DNA of 64,000 bases, taken from Hanleya hanleyi. Lineage: Eukaryota > Mollusca > Polyplacophora > Lepidopleurida > Hanleyidae. Both the position numbers and the translations under genes were made by a program. The notes beneath the pieces were generated by a model. It worked only from the letters and a program-made list of their open reading frames with translations. It had not been told where the DNA came from and searched no databases. Numbering within the stretch: position 1 is the first letter of the stretch; every line of letters begins with the position of its first letter. Shown piece after piece: positions 24,660-36,353 of this stretch. The DNA is taken from contig JAVTVY010018922.1 in assembly GCA_036873755.1 (NCBI GenBank), positions 1 to 64,000 of the forward strand. The letters run 5' to 3'.

Positions 24660-24755
24660 GATCGAGCGAGATCCGAACCAGCGATCCCCAGAGTAAGACA
24701 CCTAATCGCCAGCACTATATGTCGACCATCTAAACCACTCGGTCAACGAGCCTCC
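24660..24755 (-). repeat. tRNA-like SINE head
   Basis: On the minus strand the segment starts GGAGGCTCGTTGACCGAGTG and later contains GGTTCGGATCTCGCTCGATC. It therefore has a tRNA box A (TGACCGAGTGG) and a box B close to GGTTCGAATCC, with a length suggesting a Ser/Leu-type tRNA ancestor. The anticodon arm region does not fold cleanly and no terminal pairing is complete, so I call a SINE or tRNA pseudogene and not a working tRNA. Confidence 0.65.
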
Positions 24756-25135
24756 CACAATAGTAGGAGGTAACAGACCGGTAGTCTAGAAAGCGAATAT
24801 ACAGTACCCCTCTGACGGTAGTAATGACACAACTCCCATAGCTGAACAGTTGGCCTTTACTAAAGAAAGTGTAATCCAAAAATAACGAAAATACTCTTAT
24901 ACGATCACCTTTCTAAATGACAAAAAATATCTTCCAATATTTTTGTAATTCTTTTCAATACTGCCATGCTAATTACTAGTGTAACGCTGAAAAGAATTCC
25001 CTTTGCATCTGTTAAAATTAATGAAGACTATATGGGCCTGCGATGGCCAGGATTCCTGGAGCTAATGATTCATTGTAGCCATACTGACATCGTGCCTCCT
25101 CATGAGTTATATCAGCAAGACGGAGAACAATAACT

Positions 25136-25403
25136 GTTCACAGCTTTGGTAATGTATATATTTGTTAAAAGCGCATTTCTTAAGGATTCCAGCTATATAA
25201 ATTTGCCCACTGTAAACCTCCAGGTTGTGAAGATATTGTGAAGTTACGATAAGCTGCATATTTCTTTGAATATAACTATTGAAAGAAGAAGGCTCATTTT
25301 TTAAAAATAATTTTGTTTAAATTCGAATATCTTCACAACCCACACATTTACAATGAACACATGTTTTCAACAAATATATACTTTACCACAGCTATAAGGC
25401 ATA
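25136..25403. mobile_element. Fold-back MITE
   Basis: Left arm GGTAATGTATATATTTGTT and GGTTGTGAAGATATT pair with right arm AATATCTTCACAACC and AACAAATATATACTTTACC. The outermost paired word is CACAGCT/AGCTGTG-like. The element is about 270 bp and has no coding content. Confidence 0.7.
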
Positions 25404-26119
25404 CTTTTAGCTATGTAAAGACATATTCTAGACGGTGTGCTCAGTATATCCTTAACCTGTGAATACGGTCCGATATGTCTAAACATGCAGACAAATCTGG
25501 ACAAACGCATTCCAGGAATGCAAGTTTCGTTGACTTACGCATAGCTAAAATCTACGTCTTTCAGATGTATCATTTCGGCGTCCTTGCATGAGAATTAAAG
25601 AAAATTCACTAGGAGAGTAGAGAGTAAATATCTGTTTCGAGACCAGGGGAGCCGGTTACTTCACGTACTCATCGCTCTTTCCTTAATTCTATTCCATGAG
25701 GTTATCTGGTAATCGCCCGATCTCATCGCCTTCCAAAATGACCGTGTGACATAGAATCAAGTTTAAACTATTTTATCTAATCCTTCTACGATATGACAAA
25801 GCTAGTCAATGCATACTAAAAATGTTAGTTTCTGGTACATATATCTGCCTATATCAACACATTAGTTATTTAGAGGTCATGCTACAGGCCTATATAAGAA
25901 AATATGTACCGTACGTTGTTACAATATCAATTATAGATATATGATTGTGAAAGGAAATATACCAACATATCACAATAATTAAGTCTGGACCCTGTGCTAC
26001 AGGGTCCTTAGGAAATAAAATGCCAAGGTTTTGGGGGAAATACCGGCGGACAGACAAGAAATCGCATGACCCTATGAATGTAGCAATCATCACAGAGAGA
26101 TCGAAGGCTCAAGAATGAT

Positions 26120-26255
26120 TCCTGCGATGTGCTGTATCTCAGCCACGCTTAAGCTGTTTGGGTGGACACCTTGACTGGAATAACCACACGACCACTAGCA
26201 CCGGAATTAGATATACATACGAAGAGTTTTTGCTGTATAGCTCTGCCAACATATC
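26120..26255 (+). repeat. Dispersed repeat, also at 35318
   Basis: GATGTGCTGTATCTCAGCCACGCTT, then ACCACTAGCACCGG and TTAGATACA-like words occur in the same order at 35318-35460. This marks two diverged copies of an unidentified interspersed repeat. Confidence 0.6.
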
Positions 26256-27774
26256 TTTTGTCCCGGGATGGGCTATGAAATGCCTGTGTTTTTGATTCAA
26301 TGACGACCATACCGGAAATGACGTAATCAAAAACGAAAATAGCCGCTATCTCGCTAAGGATGATTTGTACGGGACTTACACTTCACCTTGAAAAGGGGGA
26401 TATATTTGACCGTGTCAGTGATGTCTAGTTATATGATAGAACCGCAAGAAGGTCCATATTTCGCGAATGGCAAGTATCTCCGTGGACAATAGAGAAGTGA
26501 TGAAGCATTTGGATAGGTATTTCTAAAGTGAGAACAGTCTGGTGGTTGTAAGTGTACGCAACAAGAGATTTCATTGGCCAGTGGATTATTTCGTAACACG
26601 GACCTTTCTTTATTTAACCCCCGCTCATCGCACATATATCACTATAGTGAACATGCACATGTTTCATGCTTGAAACGTGACTTCCAACAATCATGTACCG
26701 GTATGATGTGGGTATGGTACTTTTGTTAAAATCAAGTACAACATATGGAAAGCAATGTTCGGCACCCCTTCCCGTCTGGAATTCAGAGGTGATATCAAAC
26801 GAATGGTTGTACGAGAAAAAAACATTCTGCGGGAATGGAGACGACGTTAGGACAGAAGAGGACATGCATGATACCAGTACTAAATGCTTTGGTGAATGAT
26901 ACTTTCCAACAGGAATTCATGAAAATATGCCATACCGTACAACATGAGCCAATCCGAATCGTCAAATTGAGGAAAAACTCATTCGAAAACAACTGCGGGA
27001 CATAAAAGGAGTAGCTACGGTACTATACTCCTGGGTACGAAAAGAAAAAACAACTTCTTTATATGTTACGTTAGTAAAGTAAAAAATATAATAATAATTT
27101 CTTTAATTCTGCATAAAAAGCGTATTTCGAACAGACAAAATAACCAAGTTTAATATCGTTAACACTCATAGTCAAACGTGACGTAAATTAGCGTGAACTG
27201 ACGTTTGCAATAGGGTTTTTTTTCTGTTTTTGTCAATTTCGTGTATACATTTTAGCATGCGTTTTCAATGTCAACAATATATGCAGTGATATTACATCGA
27301 AATATTATTTTGATTCTTGTGTCTTATTTTAGATATATTAAGAAATCCATGTGTAAGAAAAAGCAAAAACAAACAAACAAGCAAACATACAAAAACACTA
27401 TCTCAGGCTAAACCAGTCGTTCGCTTTACCAGTCGTTCATAGCGTCACTCCTCTGGATTCTATAGAGAAATGTTTGGTGCCAAACTCGGTCAGACGATTC
27501 AGCAGATGCCACGAATACAATTTTTAGCGGAAAATGTAAGAACAAAAACGTACTGGAAGTGAAAACGAAAAATTATCCATATTTCGGATTGAGGGTTATA
27601 GGTTGAACATATAATAACGTCATGGTTACGGCATTATACAGTCCATGTAATCATATCATACCATAACTAGATATAGTCGATCGAATATGTTCGAGGCATC
27701 CCTTTTGCATTTGAAGTAAAGAAACATTCGTTATTTGTGAAGAGAGTAAACACGTAAAACTTAGAAAAAAACAA

Positions 27775-28530
27775 TTTTAACATTTTTCCCAGGTGGTGCC
27801 ACATATAGGCGAATCGGCACAAAAATATCCCCAAAAGATAACTCAGGGGAGGCTACCCACATACCAAATTTGAAAAGAATCCGTGCAGGTCTTCAACAGT
27901 TACTGTCCGGAAATGCAATTTTAGCTCGGTCCACAGGTGGCGCCACGTATAGGCAGATAGGCATATAAAACACTCCCAACCGAGATTTTGAGGCATTGAG
28001 GTTGGAATTAGAAAACTGAATCTGTTCAGTTTTATCAAAATGTTAACTTCCCCCACAGATGATGCCATCGACATGAAAAACAATCCCAAGCGAGACCTTC
28101 AGCTAAGGTACCCATATACCAAACTTGGAAAGTATCTATTCAAGTTTTTAAACGTTCTTTTCCGAAAACACAATTTTAAATTGGACCCAGGTGGCGCAAT
28201 GCCAAACAATGCCAAGCGAAATATTGTGGTTAGATATCCACATACTAAATTTGAAAAGAATCGGTCCAGGTTTTCAAAAGTTATGGTATGAAAACTCTTT
28301 TTAACTTAGCCTTCAGGTGGCGCTACCTATACACGAATCGGCACGAAAAAACAATCTCAAGCCAGATCTGTCGGCAAGGTACCCACACACCCAATTTGGA
28401 CCGAATCCTTAAGGTTTTCGAAAGTTATTGTCTGGGAATGCAATTTTAACTTGGCCCCCAGGTGGCGCCATCTGGAGGCGGATTGGCACGAAACACAATT
28501 CCAAGCAAGGGATTCACTTACCGAATTTGA
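27775..28530 (+). repeat. Diverged tandem repeat, units of about 130-150 bp
   Basis: CAGGTGGCGCCA-type motifs recur near 27789, 27933, 28188, 28314 and 28458, with one degenerate unit without the motif near 28055. Each is followed by TATAGGCGAATCGGCAC, AAACAATCCCAAGCGA, ACCCACATACCAAATTTG and GAAAGTTATTGTCCGGAA. An isolated further copy of the unit edge is at about 29458-29500. The repeats are old and diverged, and the order within units is constant. Confidence 0.75.
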
Positions 28531-28744
28531 AAACATGAATTTGTGCCTCATAAATCGAGCTCTTTTGCGATTGCAATTCATTGCCAGGGGTGGTAAAATT
28601 ATACCAACATTGCAGACTACACACAGATTTCAACTTTCTGCCAAGATATATTGGATACATAAGCTCAGACGCAATATATGTGGTCGGGCGAGGGCTAGTA
28701 TTATAGATGGAGGGTGGGGCTCGGCGCCTTGGGTAGTGGTAGGT

Positions 28745-29150
28745 ATCCTGATATGAAGGCCATCATATATGATGTGGAATACAATTATTTGATCGCAAAA
28801 TTGAAAGAAATGGTGTCCTTCATTTAAGACGACACGCAAATTCAAAACTAACAGGGGTTCGGTTTCGTATTATATTTCTGAAATAAAATAAAGTTCGTGC
28901 AAAAGCTTCAGGGTAAATCATATGATGTGGAATAGAATGATTTGATAGCAAAATTGAAGGAAATTCAGACGACATGAAGTCCCGTCAGTTATTTTATATT
29001 ATACTTCTGAAACAAAATATGGTTCGTGCAAAAGCTTTAGGGTAAGTCATATGATGTTAAATAGAATGACTTGACAGCAAAATTGAAGTGAAGAAAATGG
29101 TGTCCTTCATTTAAGGCCACCCGAAATTCGAATCTAACAGGGGTTCAGCG
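28745..29150 (+). repeat. Tandem repeat, three units of about 130-160 bp
   Basis: CATATGATGTGGAATAGAAT, then GATAGCAAAATTGAAG, then TATTATACTTCTGAAA and GTTCGTGCAAAAGCTT recur starting near 28765, 28918 and 29046. The first and third units share TGGTGTCCTTCATTTAAG, and the middle one lacks it. Confidence 0.75.
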
Positions 29151-30374
29151 TGGGGCTGAGAAGCTGCGGGCAGGAACAATTTCCTAAGCCAAAAACGACT
29201 CTTTGGACAGGAACAGGAACATGAACATCCTCAGACATCATTTCGGGCAACGATTTGGTGTAAGACTCACGAAATATAATTGACAAAGGATCTGCTGCAA
29301 GTTGTATTGTCAGTCTTTTGTCCAGGATATTACCTTTTCAATGGGAGGTCTTACACCAAAGCCTTGCCTCATTTCGATCCATATATTGAGCTTTCCGCAG
29401 CTAAAGCCACGGGCTCGATACAAATTTGTTCAGTTTTTCAGGATCTATTGTCCGGAAAATAAATTTTAACTTTGCCCCCATGTGTCGCGACATTTTGGTG
29501 GAACAGCAGAAAAAACAATCACATGGCCTTATTACCTGTACCTCCTACAAGATTTGGCAATGAGATGTCCTTGAATCAATTTATCTAAGTCAGCGGCTTT
29601 AAAAACCACTGTCTCTGTTTAATTCATTTGCGAGAGAAATGTATATACATGTACACGTTCCAGGGCCTAAAATCTCCATACTGTACACAATTGAATGACA
29701 TGGCTGTAAACCAGGAACTGAATGCACTTTAAATGCAGATGACTTCAGACTATTTTGACAGTTATAACTGTGAACCAATCACTGATGTGATATCTATGCA
29801 AATGAGAATATGGAATTGGTACCCAAACAGAGGCAGTCACATCAGCATAGGTCCAGATAAAAATTTGGATATAACAGAAATTCTAGATAAAACACAAGTA
29901 TTCAGTCTCAAACAGAGCATATATGCACAACAAATCTGAAGTTGATTGACGCAAGTTATCCGACGAAAAAGAAAAGTGGGAAAAAGAATAAGCGGAAGAA
30001 GGAAGAAACTGATAAACACATAAGTTATCCCTAGAGATGCCTAAATATATCAATAGTCCGACAAAAAAGGAAGGGAACTTGCTTCCGTGACACACGGTTA
30101 TTATCGAAGACGGAGGAATAGGGAGTTTCCTGGGTCACGTTAAGATTTGGATACCGCGATGAATTTCTACTGTAGTTAGGTTTGAATCTCTGGATTTTCC
30201 CAGGATGAATGTCATCTTCTGGAGACTCATACGAGTCCCATATACACAACAAGTAAGGGGCTTCCCTGGTATCGTACTCCCCTTTTACTATCCACTTCAG
30301 GGTGAGAGAATGGTCTCGTGAATATTTATACTTCGTACTTCATCTTCGTGCAACCAGATTGAATATAGACTTAC

Positions 30375-30509
30375 AGAAGCCACTCGACAGCCAGGAGCAG
30401 GCTGACGTCATCTGTGGGTAGCTGCATCGCCGTAAGCATCATCAGCATGAAGATCACACTCAACCCGGGGAGACCGGCGGCCCCCGCAGTTATCGAAAGG
30501 GCCAGAAGA
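30375..30509 (-). CDS. SLC1: SLC1-family transporter, exon with HP2 and TM8 first half
   Basis: 135 bp between a TATTTCCAG acceptor and a GTAAGT donor. It encodes 44 full codons plus split codons at both ends: LLALSITAGAAGLPG, the re-entrant hairpin HP2 where relatives have SIGAAGIPQAG, then MLTAMQLPTDDVSLL and AVEWL leading into TM8. HP2 is the extracellular gate of SLC1 carriers. The PTDD motif is typical of animal members. AVDWFLD in relatives is AVEWLLT across this junction, the last residue coming from the next exon. Both flanking introns have the same phase. Confidence 0.9.
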
Positions 30510-31059
30510 CTGGAAATAGACGGAATATCGCGGCTTCCCGCTTCAAATAGGAATAGTAAAGGGTGAACAGTTTTCAACAAGTGGAAAATTCCAAGGACCC
30601 GGTCTCTCAAGAGAACACATTAAAAATCAGTATTTCCTCACAATCAATGATGTTCCTCAGAATGTAGAGCAAATAATAAAACCCCAAAGTTGGTTTCTTG
30701 TCCTACCAAATGTGTAGCATGAAACTATCACCTTTATAGTCAAATCCACGAACCAGATTTCATGTGAAATATACTACAAATTACAATATATAGAAAGCTG
30801 CCTAGACACTTCATTGTGATCCAACCATTGAGATCCGATCTGTTGGCGTTTCTTTTTTGGACTTTGACGGTACTTTTTCATGATTTTGCCTGTTTTTCCT
30901 TGTAGGTTATTTCCCTTTCGTAGGTTAAGGAATGGGAATTTCCTTTTTAATTCTTTAGCCGAGAATTCTGTGCAGCAGTATCCATCCCTTTTGATAATTT
31001 TCTATTGACATTGTGATTATCTTCAGATAGATAGAATATAAGAAAAAGTCAAGTTCTAT

Positions 31060-31985
31060 TCCTACGAAATAGGCTACCATCTGCAAATTGTGCGGTAGTC
31101 AGTAAGTGAGTGAGTCTATCCGAATCCTTTCGTCCGAAAAATAAGGAGAACCGTTGACATTAGAACCTTGATTTTTGGCATGACGGTACATTAGGGGAAT
31201 GTTGCCAGCAAGTTCTGAGCTGACCTACTTTTGATGAAAATTTCTAGTGATTGTTGATGAAAATCACTGGTGATTCTGACTTGGACAGTGCCCATCTTAA
31301 TATAGGCAGGATGTCAACTGGGGGGGGGGGTGTCCAAGAGTTTAGTTTGCGTCGAAGTCCTGATACCTACCCTGCGTCGTAGGTCTGCAAATTGTCCGGT
31401 AGTCACTGAGTGAGTGAGTTCATCCGAATCCTGTCGTCGGCAAAATATGGAGAACCGTTGACATAGGAACCTTGATGTTTTGCATGAAGTTGCATTGGGG
31501 GACTGTTACCAGCAAGTTCTGAGCTGACCGAATTCTGATGAGAATTACTGGTGATTCTGACTGGGGATGTGCCCATCCTAATATAGGCAGGATTTCAACT
31601 TGGGGCGGGGGGATTTCCAAGTATTCAGTGCTTTTTCTCAGTAAAAATTAGTTCAGTATTTTTTGCTCATAGCCATACTCTGTTCTTACGAAGTAGGCTA
31701 CCTTCTGCAAATTGTCCGATAGTCAGTCAGTCAGTGAGTGAGTGAGCGAGTCCATCCGAAACCTTTCGTCGGCAAAATAAGGAGAACCGTTGACATTAGA
31801 ATCCTGATTTTTGGCATGAACGTGCATTAGGGCATTGTTACCAGCAATTTCTGAGCTGACCGAATTTTGATGAAAATTTGATTTATAATTAATTTTTATT
31901 ATTTATTGATGGCTCAGTGCACTCTAGTGCACTCTCATGCCCATGGGGAACCCTTGGCTGTGTGTTTCACTTTGACTTTTGAAGG
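31060..31985 (+). repeat. Interspersed repeat family 'CCTACGAAGTAGG', three plus-strand copies
   Basis: Copies near 31069, 31375 and 31691 share CTACGAA(G/A)TAGGCTACC (partial in copy 2), GCAAATTGTCCGGTAGTCAG, a short TCAG/TGAG microsatellite, CGGCAAAATAAGGAGAACCG and TTGACATTAGAACCTTGATT. They also share TTACCAGCAAGTTCTGAGCT. After the third copy comes TTATTTATTGATGGCTCAGT and CATGCCCATGGGGAACCCTT, which also accompanies minus-strand copies at 49390-49440 and 55370-55760. No coding frame is maintained. Confidence 0.8.
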
Positions 31986-32304
31986 TTCGTTGATATGTAA
32001 TATCACGTTGGACACACCGGTCCTCGTAAAATCACCGAAGTTAAGCGACTTTGAGCCCGGTCAAGACTTGGATGGGTGACCTCGTGCTGTACTGCTGGGC
32101 TGATCAGTGTCCATGGTAATAGCAAAGGAGGGCGATAATAGCTGCTACGCTAATGACTCACCAGCGGTAACATCTGGGAAAGTTAATAGTACCCACTGTC
32201 AATTAGAGACTGCTATATAAATTCCCCAAGTACACACTTAAATCATATCAAACCCTACATCGTCATGTATTACTGAGTCGTGCAATAAATATATTGATTG
32301 ATTG
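31985..32304 (+). mobile_element. 5S rRNA-derived SINE (SINE3-like)
   Basis: The segment GAAGTTAAGCGACTTTGAGC through ACTTGGATGGGTGACC (about 32036-32081) is a diverged 5S rRNA internal promoter: box A GTTAAGCGAC and box C GGATGGGTGACC, compared with AAGCTAAGC and GGATGGGAGACC in animal 5S genes. It is followed by about 200 bases of unrelated body and a tail AATAAATATATTGATTGATT, as expected for a SINE mobilised by a LINE. A reverse copy of the head is at 55030-55102. It is not a functional 5S gene, because the 5' third does not match. Confidence 0.7.
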
Positions 32305-32438
32305 CTCGCCGGAGTCCTAATGCCCACCCCTATGTTCTGTGATGTTAGTCAAACTGCCATGTTACACAATTATGAGTCCGAAAACACACATTATTCAACT
32401 TGAGGTTATCACATAAAGTATAAACTGTATTATGTTTT

Positions 32439-32737
32439 TACATTCTAAGGATTGGTTGGTTATTTGAAGTTTAACGTCGTACCAAACCTTATTGGTGACA
32501 CGGCGACGATGACCCAAACAAACATACCCTAGCAAAACCCTAACCCTAGCAAAAACCTAACCAAATCTACAACAATTTTGAATTTCGAATTTTGAAAATT
32601 AGGCTCTACAGACACTGGTGATCACAATGGATCGTCAGAGAGCCTAGTAATTTGTTTGGCACTTTAATCTACCTCCTGTGCCAGACTAAAATGGTACAAA
32701 CCATGCTGCTCTAAGCTGGAGGGCTACATTCTAAGGA
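32439..32737 (-). mobile_element. SINE-like insertion with 13-bp target-site duplication
   Basis: Flanked by a perfect direct repeat TACATTCTAAGGA (32439-32451 and 32725-32737). On the minus strand the 3' end reads GGTACGACGTTAAACTTC followed by CCAA-type repeats, similar in style to the LINE tail at 6430-6480. Inside is ACCCTAACCCTAGC, two telomere-like units. No clear Pol III promoter is visible in the head. Confidence 0.75.
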
Positions 32738-32844
32738 AATTTGGTGATGAATTAAAACCGTGTTCTACCGTGTTCTTGTGAGAGACCTGGAAGGTTTTTA
32801 GCCAGCAGGCAGCATATTGTCACTGGTAAATGGCGATTGGCATA

Positions 32845-33645
32845 TTCCTACGAAGTAGGCTCTCATTTGCAAATTGTCTGTTAATGAGCGAGTCCATCCG
32901 TCCATCCGAATCCTTTCATCGGCAAAATAGGGAGAACTGCTGACATTAGAAACTTTATTTTTGGCATGAACGTGCATTAGGGGACTGTTACCAGCAAGTT
33001 CTGAGCTGACCTACTTAGGTGACTTATACACCTCGAAATTCAGGTTATTTCTAGATAGAGGGCCCCCAGTTCATCTCTCGACCGTCTCCCGTATTCCTAC
33101 AAACCGTTGACATTAGAACCTTGATTTTTGGCATGAACGTGTATTAGGGGACTGTTACCTACTTTGGTGACGACTTGACCCACTTAGGTGACATATAAAC
33201 CTCGAAGTTGGCAAAAACATGTCTTAGGTCAAGGCATACACTCAAATCGTATCAAACCATAACTTCGTAGGTCCTGTGACGTCAGTCACACTGCTCATGT
33301 ACATATCATTTTAGCTACAACTGGCATCCAACAAACGGCCTATATTCATTGACACAGCCAGTGGCTATATCATTGACATATCATTTATCAAATGACATCC
33401 AACAGACGGCCAATATTCACTGAAAAATGATTATATCACAGGCATATCATTTATCTAACTGTTATTCCACAAACGGACTATTTTCACTGGCACATCCAAG
33501 TGACCTATCCAATGAAACACCGCTTGCCTAAAAGACATCCAACATCCTTTGGCACATCCAAATGGCTACATCATATAGGCATTTCATTTATCTAACTGGT
33601 AACCAACAAACGGCCTATACGATTGACTGGTACACAGGCAAAATT
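32845..33645 (+). repeat. Further copies of the 'CCTACGAAGTAGG' family and ACAAACGGCC units
   Basis: One copy at about 32847-33015 and a partial one near 33103-33160. From about 33290 follow four to five diverged units with CATATCATTTATCTAACTGG and CATCCAACAAACGGCCTATA-type words. The same unit type, inverted or direct, occurs at 47700-47780 and 49720-49800 beside minus-strand family copies. Confidence 0.7.
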
Positions 33646-34400
33646 TCACCGTGAAGTACTGGTATATAATGTTGGTGCAGTTACCGTTTGGTTACCTCCA
33701 GGTGACCTATGAGTTACTGTTAGGTAACTGAACCAACATTACATCTCAGTACTGTAAAGTTCTGACTGAACAATACTATGCAGTTACCTACCAGTTACCA
33801 TTATTGTCGTTACATTGGTTTCCTTTCAGTTACTGATCAGTATCTATTGAGTAACTGGTTGGTAACCGCTCGAATTCGAACTTTGCAGTACTGCGAAGTT
33901 GTGACTGGTAAGTTACTGATAGGTTGCTGATAGGTGACAAATCGGTTGTGACCAGGCAGTTACCAACATGTTACTGCTAGGTTACCATTCAGTTACTGTT
34001 CAGTACTCTAAAGGTTACAAGTTGATAGGTTACTGTTCAGTTACAGCTCAGTTACTGACTGGCAACCAAGACCTTAAACTGATAAGTTACTGTTCAGCTA
34101 CTGATTGGTAACCTATATATTTACTGATAGGTTCCTCTTCAGTTACTGTTCTGTTACCATTCAGTTACTGATCAGTAACCTAAAGGTTGCATGTTGAATG
34201 GCTACTGTTCAGTTACATATCAGTTTCTGACTGGTAATCAAGATATTAAATCTATCGGTTACTGTTCAGCTACTAACTGGTAACCTGTATGCTACTGATA
34301 GGTTACTGCTAGGTCACTGTTGGGTTACTGCTAGGTTACTGTTAGGTTACTGCTAGGTTACTGATATGTCACTGTTCAGTTACTGTTCAGTTATTTCTTT
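33646..34400. repeat. Degenerate GGTTACTG / CAGTTACC minisatellite
   Basis: Dozens of 9-12 bp units of the types AGTTACTGTTC, AGGTTACTG and TTGGTAACC in mixed orientation, densest at 34290-34390 (GGTTACTGCTAGGTTACTGT). The mirror array lies at 46370-47210. The left edge CAGGCAAAATTTCACCG (33637-33653) matches, inverted, the edge CGGTGAAAGTTTGCCTG near 47189-47205. Confidence 0.85.
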
Positions 34401-34785
34401 ACGGTACTGAATATATTCCACATTACATTTCAATGTTAACCAATAGAATTGTCCGTGAATGATCACGTTCTGAGTATTTATTCCACAGTTAAACTCAAAA
34501 GTTAGATGTTGATACTACTTAAGTTTGAGAAGGAGTAATTTTATGCTGCAAGAAGCTCATCGGTTACATATCAGATTCTGACTGATAACCGAGATATTAA
34601 ACCTATCGGTTCTCAAATCCACACCAACCAGAGATTGGATTGGATTCACTTGATAGAATAGTTTGTGGACACAGAAAACAATTAATGAAGTGTACCCAGC
34701 ATGGGTTCGGGGAGGGCTTTTGAAAATAAAATGCCCTTTAAAAAATAGAAATGAAAGAGAGAAACACATAGTTGGCAGTGTAATT

Positions 34786-34848
34786 ATTGCCCCCCCCCCC
34801 CCCCCCCCGTGTACTAACTCTTTTTATCACTTTGCCCCCCCCCCCCTC
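34786..34848. repeat. Poly(C) tracts
   Basis: A run of about 19 C and a second run of about 12 C separated by about 30 bases. They are prone to slippage, and exact lengths may be assembly-dependent. Confidence 0.9.
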
Positions 34849-35317
34849 AATAATTACAGCTGAAGATCCTCGAAATGGGTCGAAAATTAGTAGAGAAGCA
34901 TCTAAAATCTCTAAATGTTTCTTATCCCCGCCCCCCACCACTTTTCTTACTTCGCGGGTCCAAATTTATCGCGACTGGTTTTAAATTGCAGTTTCATGCA
35001 AAGTGCCAACTTCTTCTCAGTGTTTGTTCATCCGGATTTAGTGTTAACTCCAGCAAAGTCTTCATGAATTATGCAGTTCCATGTGATATCCGCCTCTCTT
35101 TTTCGATAAAAACTTAAATTAGTCCCGAAATTGCCGCATTTGGCACTCACAACTTCAAATAATTCAGCTTGGCATCGATGCAATATTCATACAATATGCA
35201 TTACAACACATATAAGGGAAGTGGGAAGAGGTGCCGACATACTAGAGCCACATGACTTCCCAGTAGTCTTCTGGTTAACCTATTCTAAAGCACATACCAA
35301 GAATCTAACGATTAGTG

Positions 35318-35460
35318 ATATGTGTTGTATCTCAGGCACGCTTTTATTGTACCTGTTCATGTGGCAACTTGGATAACGGCCCCTAGCACCGGCATAAGCG
35401 GTATAATTAGATACAAATCTAGAGAGCTATATGATGGAAATGCTCTGACAACTCGTATAT
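35318..35460 (+). repeat. Dispersed repeat, second copy
   Basis: Shares ordered words with 26120-26255: GATATGTGTTGTATCTCAGG, CCTAGCACCGG and ATTAGATACA. Its right end is followed at about 35530-35580 by a GGCTGAAATATTGTTGAAAT tail resembling the RNase H LINE end at 6440. Confidence 0.6.
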
Positions 35461-35986
35461 TGGTAATCAAACCAACTTGAAATTGAACCAACAGAAACGC
35501 AACTTTGCTTGGTGGTGCTTAGTTGGTTCGTCGAGATATGGCTGAAATATTGTTGAAATCGACGATAAATCCTATTAACTCACTCAGCAATACGCATTGT
35601 TGAACTGACATTTTCTTGCAGAGGTGTTAGAAGTTGACTTTGGCTTAAACTGACCAGAAGAGGGTTTCATCTGAACAATATTTGAGGAAGATTTTTTATT
35701 GATTTATTTATTATTTTTTTTTTTTTTTTTTGCTTCTGTGAAAGAGTGAGGAAGACGGAAATTGTGAAACTTTTCATCCTAAAATCTTCTCCGAAAATGC
35801 GACAAAGAGCGTAAAATGAAGGGCAAATTTTAAAAATTTCCCGGGGGACAACCCACGGACACCCCGCATCTCGGAAGGGGGACACCCCCTCCCGGTCCGA
35901 CCCCCGACTTTTCCATCCCCCACCCCCCCGATGTTGAATTGCTTCGCCGCGCCTGAATACTTCAATGGCCAATTCCCAATATTGAA

Positions 35987-36353
35987 CTAGTTAATCGCTG
36001 GACAATGCTGTCTTGCCCAAGTGTAGCCGTCGTGATCTTTGGGTTGTTCTCTTGACCCTCCGCTATGTTTATAACACGGAAAGGGTTTTCCAACTATTGA
36101 TAACTGGTGTAAATATAATAAAATATTCCCACCATTCCAAGAAAGGATCAACAAGCTTACATTTATGATACGCCTGACAACCTCAGGTCGAAAATATACC
36201 AGTTATCATCAGTTGAAAAACTCACTCCATTTTATGAACATAGGGGCGAGGTCACGAAAACAACCCTAGATCACGGTTGGCCACATGTTGTGCACCAGTG
36301 TCGCCGACAACGGGGCCATACAGCATTGTCCAGGGATTAACTTGAACTATAGT
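35987..36353. mobile_element. Fold-back MITE, short member of the 22.6-kb family
   Basis: TIRs pair CTGGACAATGCTGT (left) with ACAGCATTGTCCAG (right), within TTGAACTAGTTAA / TTAACTTGAA outer words. The internal pair ACTATTGATAACTGGTGTAA and CCAGTTATCATCAGTTGAAA matches the element at 22636-23385, which has extra sequence. Confidence 0.7.

Larger units (their letters stand above)
24219..30374 (-). other. SLC1 intron (about 6.2 kb)
   Basis: Donor GTAAG at 30374-30370 and acceptor CAG ending at 24219 on the minus strand. It contains a tRNA-derived SINE head, a fold-back MITE, a dispersed repeat and two tandem-repeat blocks, listed separately. The rest (25404-26123, 26251-27774, 29131-30370) shows no recognisable gene. 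Confidence 0.8.

Noticed and set aside
24660..24755. Functional tRNA gene (minus strand)
   Set aside because: Box B is imperfect and the cloverleaf does not close; treated as a SINE head or pseudogene.
32005..32105. Functional 5S rRNA gene
   Set aside because: Only the internal promoter region resembles 5S; the 5' third and the 3' end do not match, and a SINE-like tail follows.
32523..32566. Interstitial telomere array
   Set aside because: Only about two CCCTAA units, inside a SINE-like insertion.
31060..33020. CRISPR-like array
   Set aside because: Repeats are long, irregularly spaced, diverged and in a eukaryotic intron; there are no uniform spacers.
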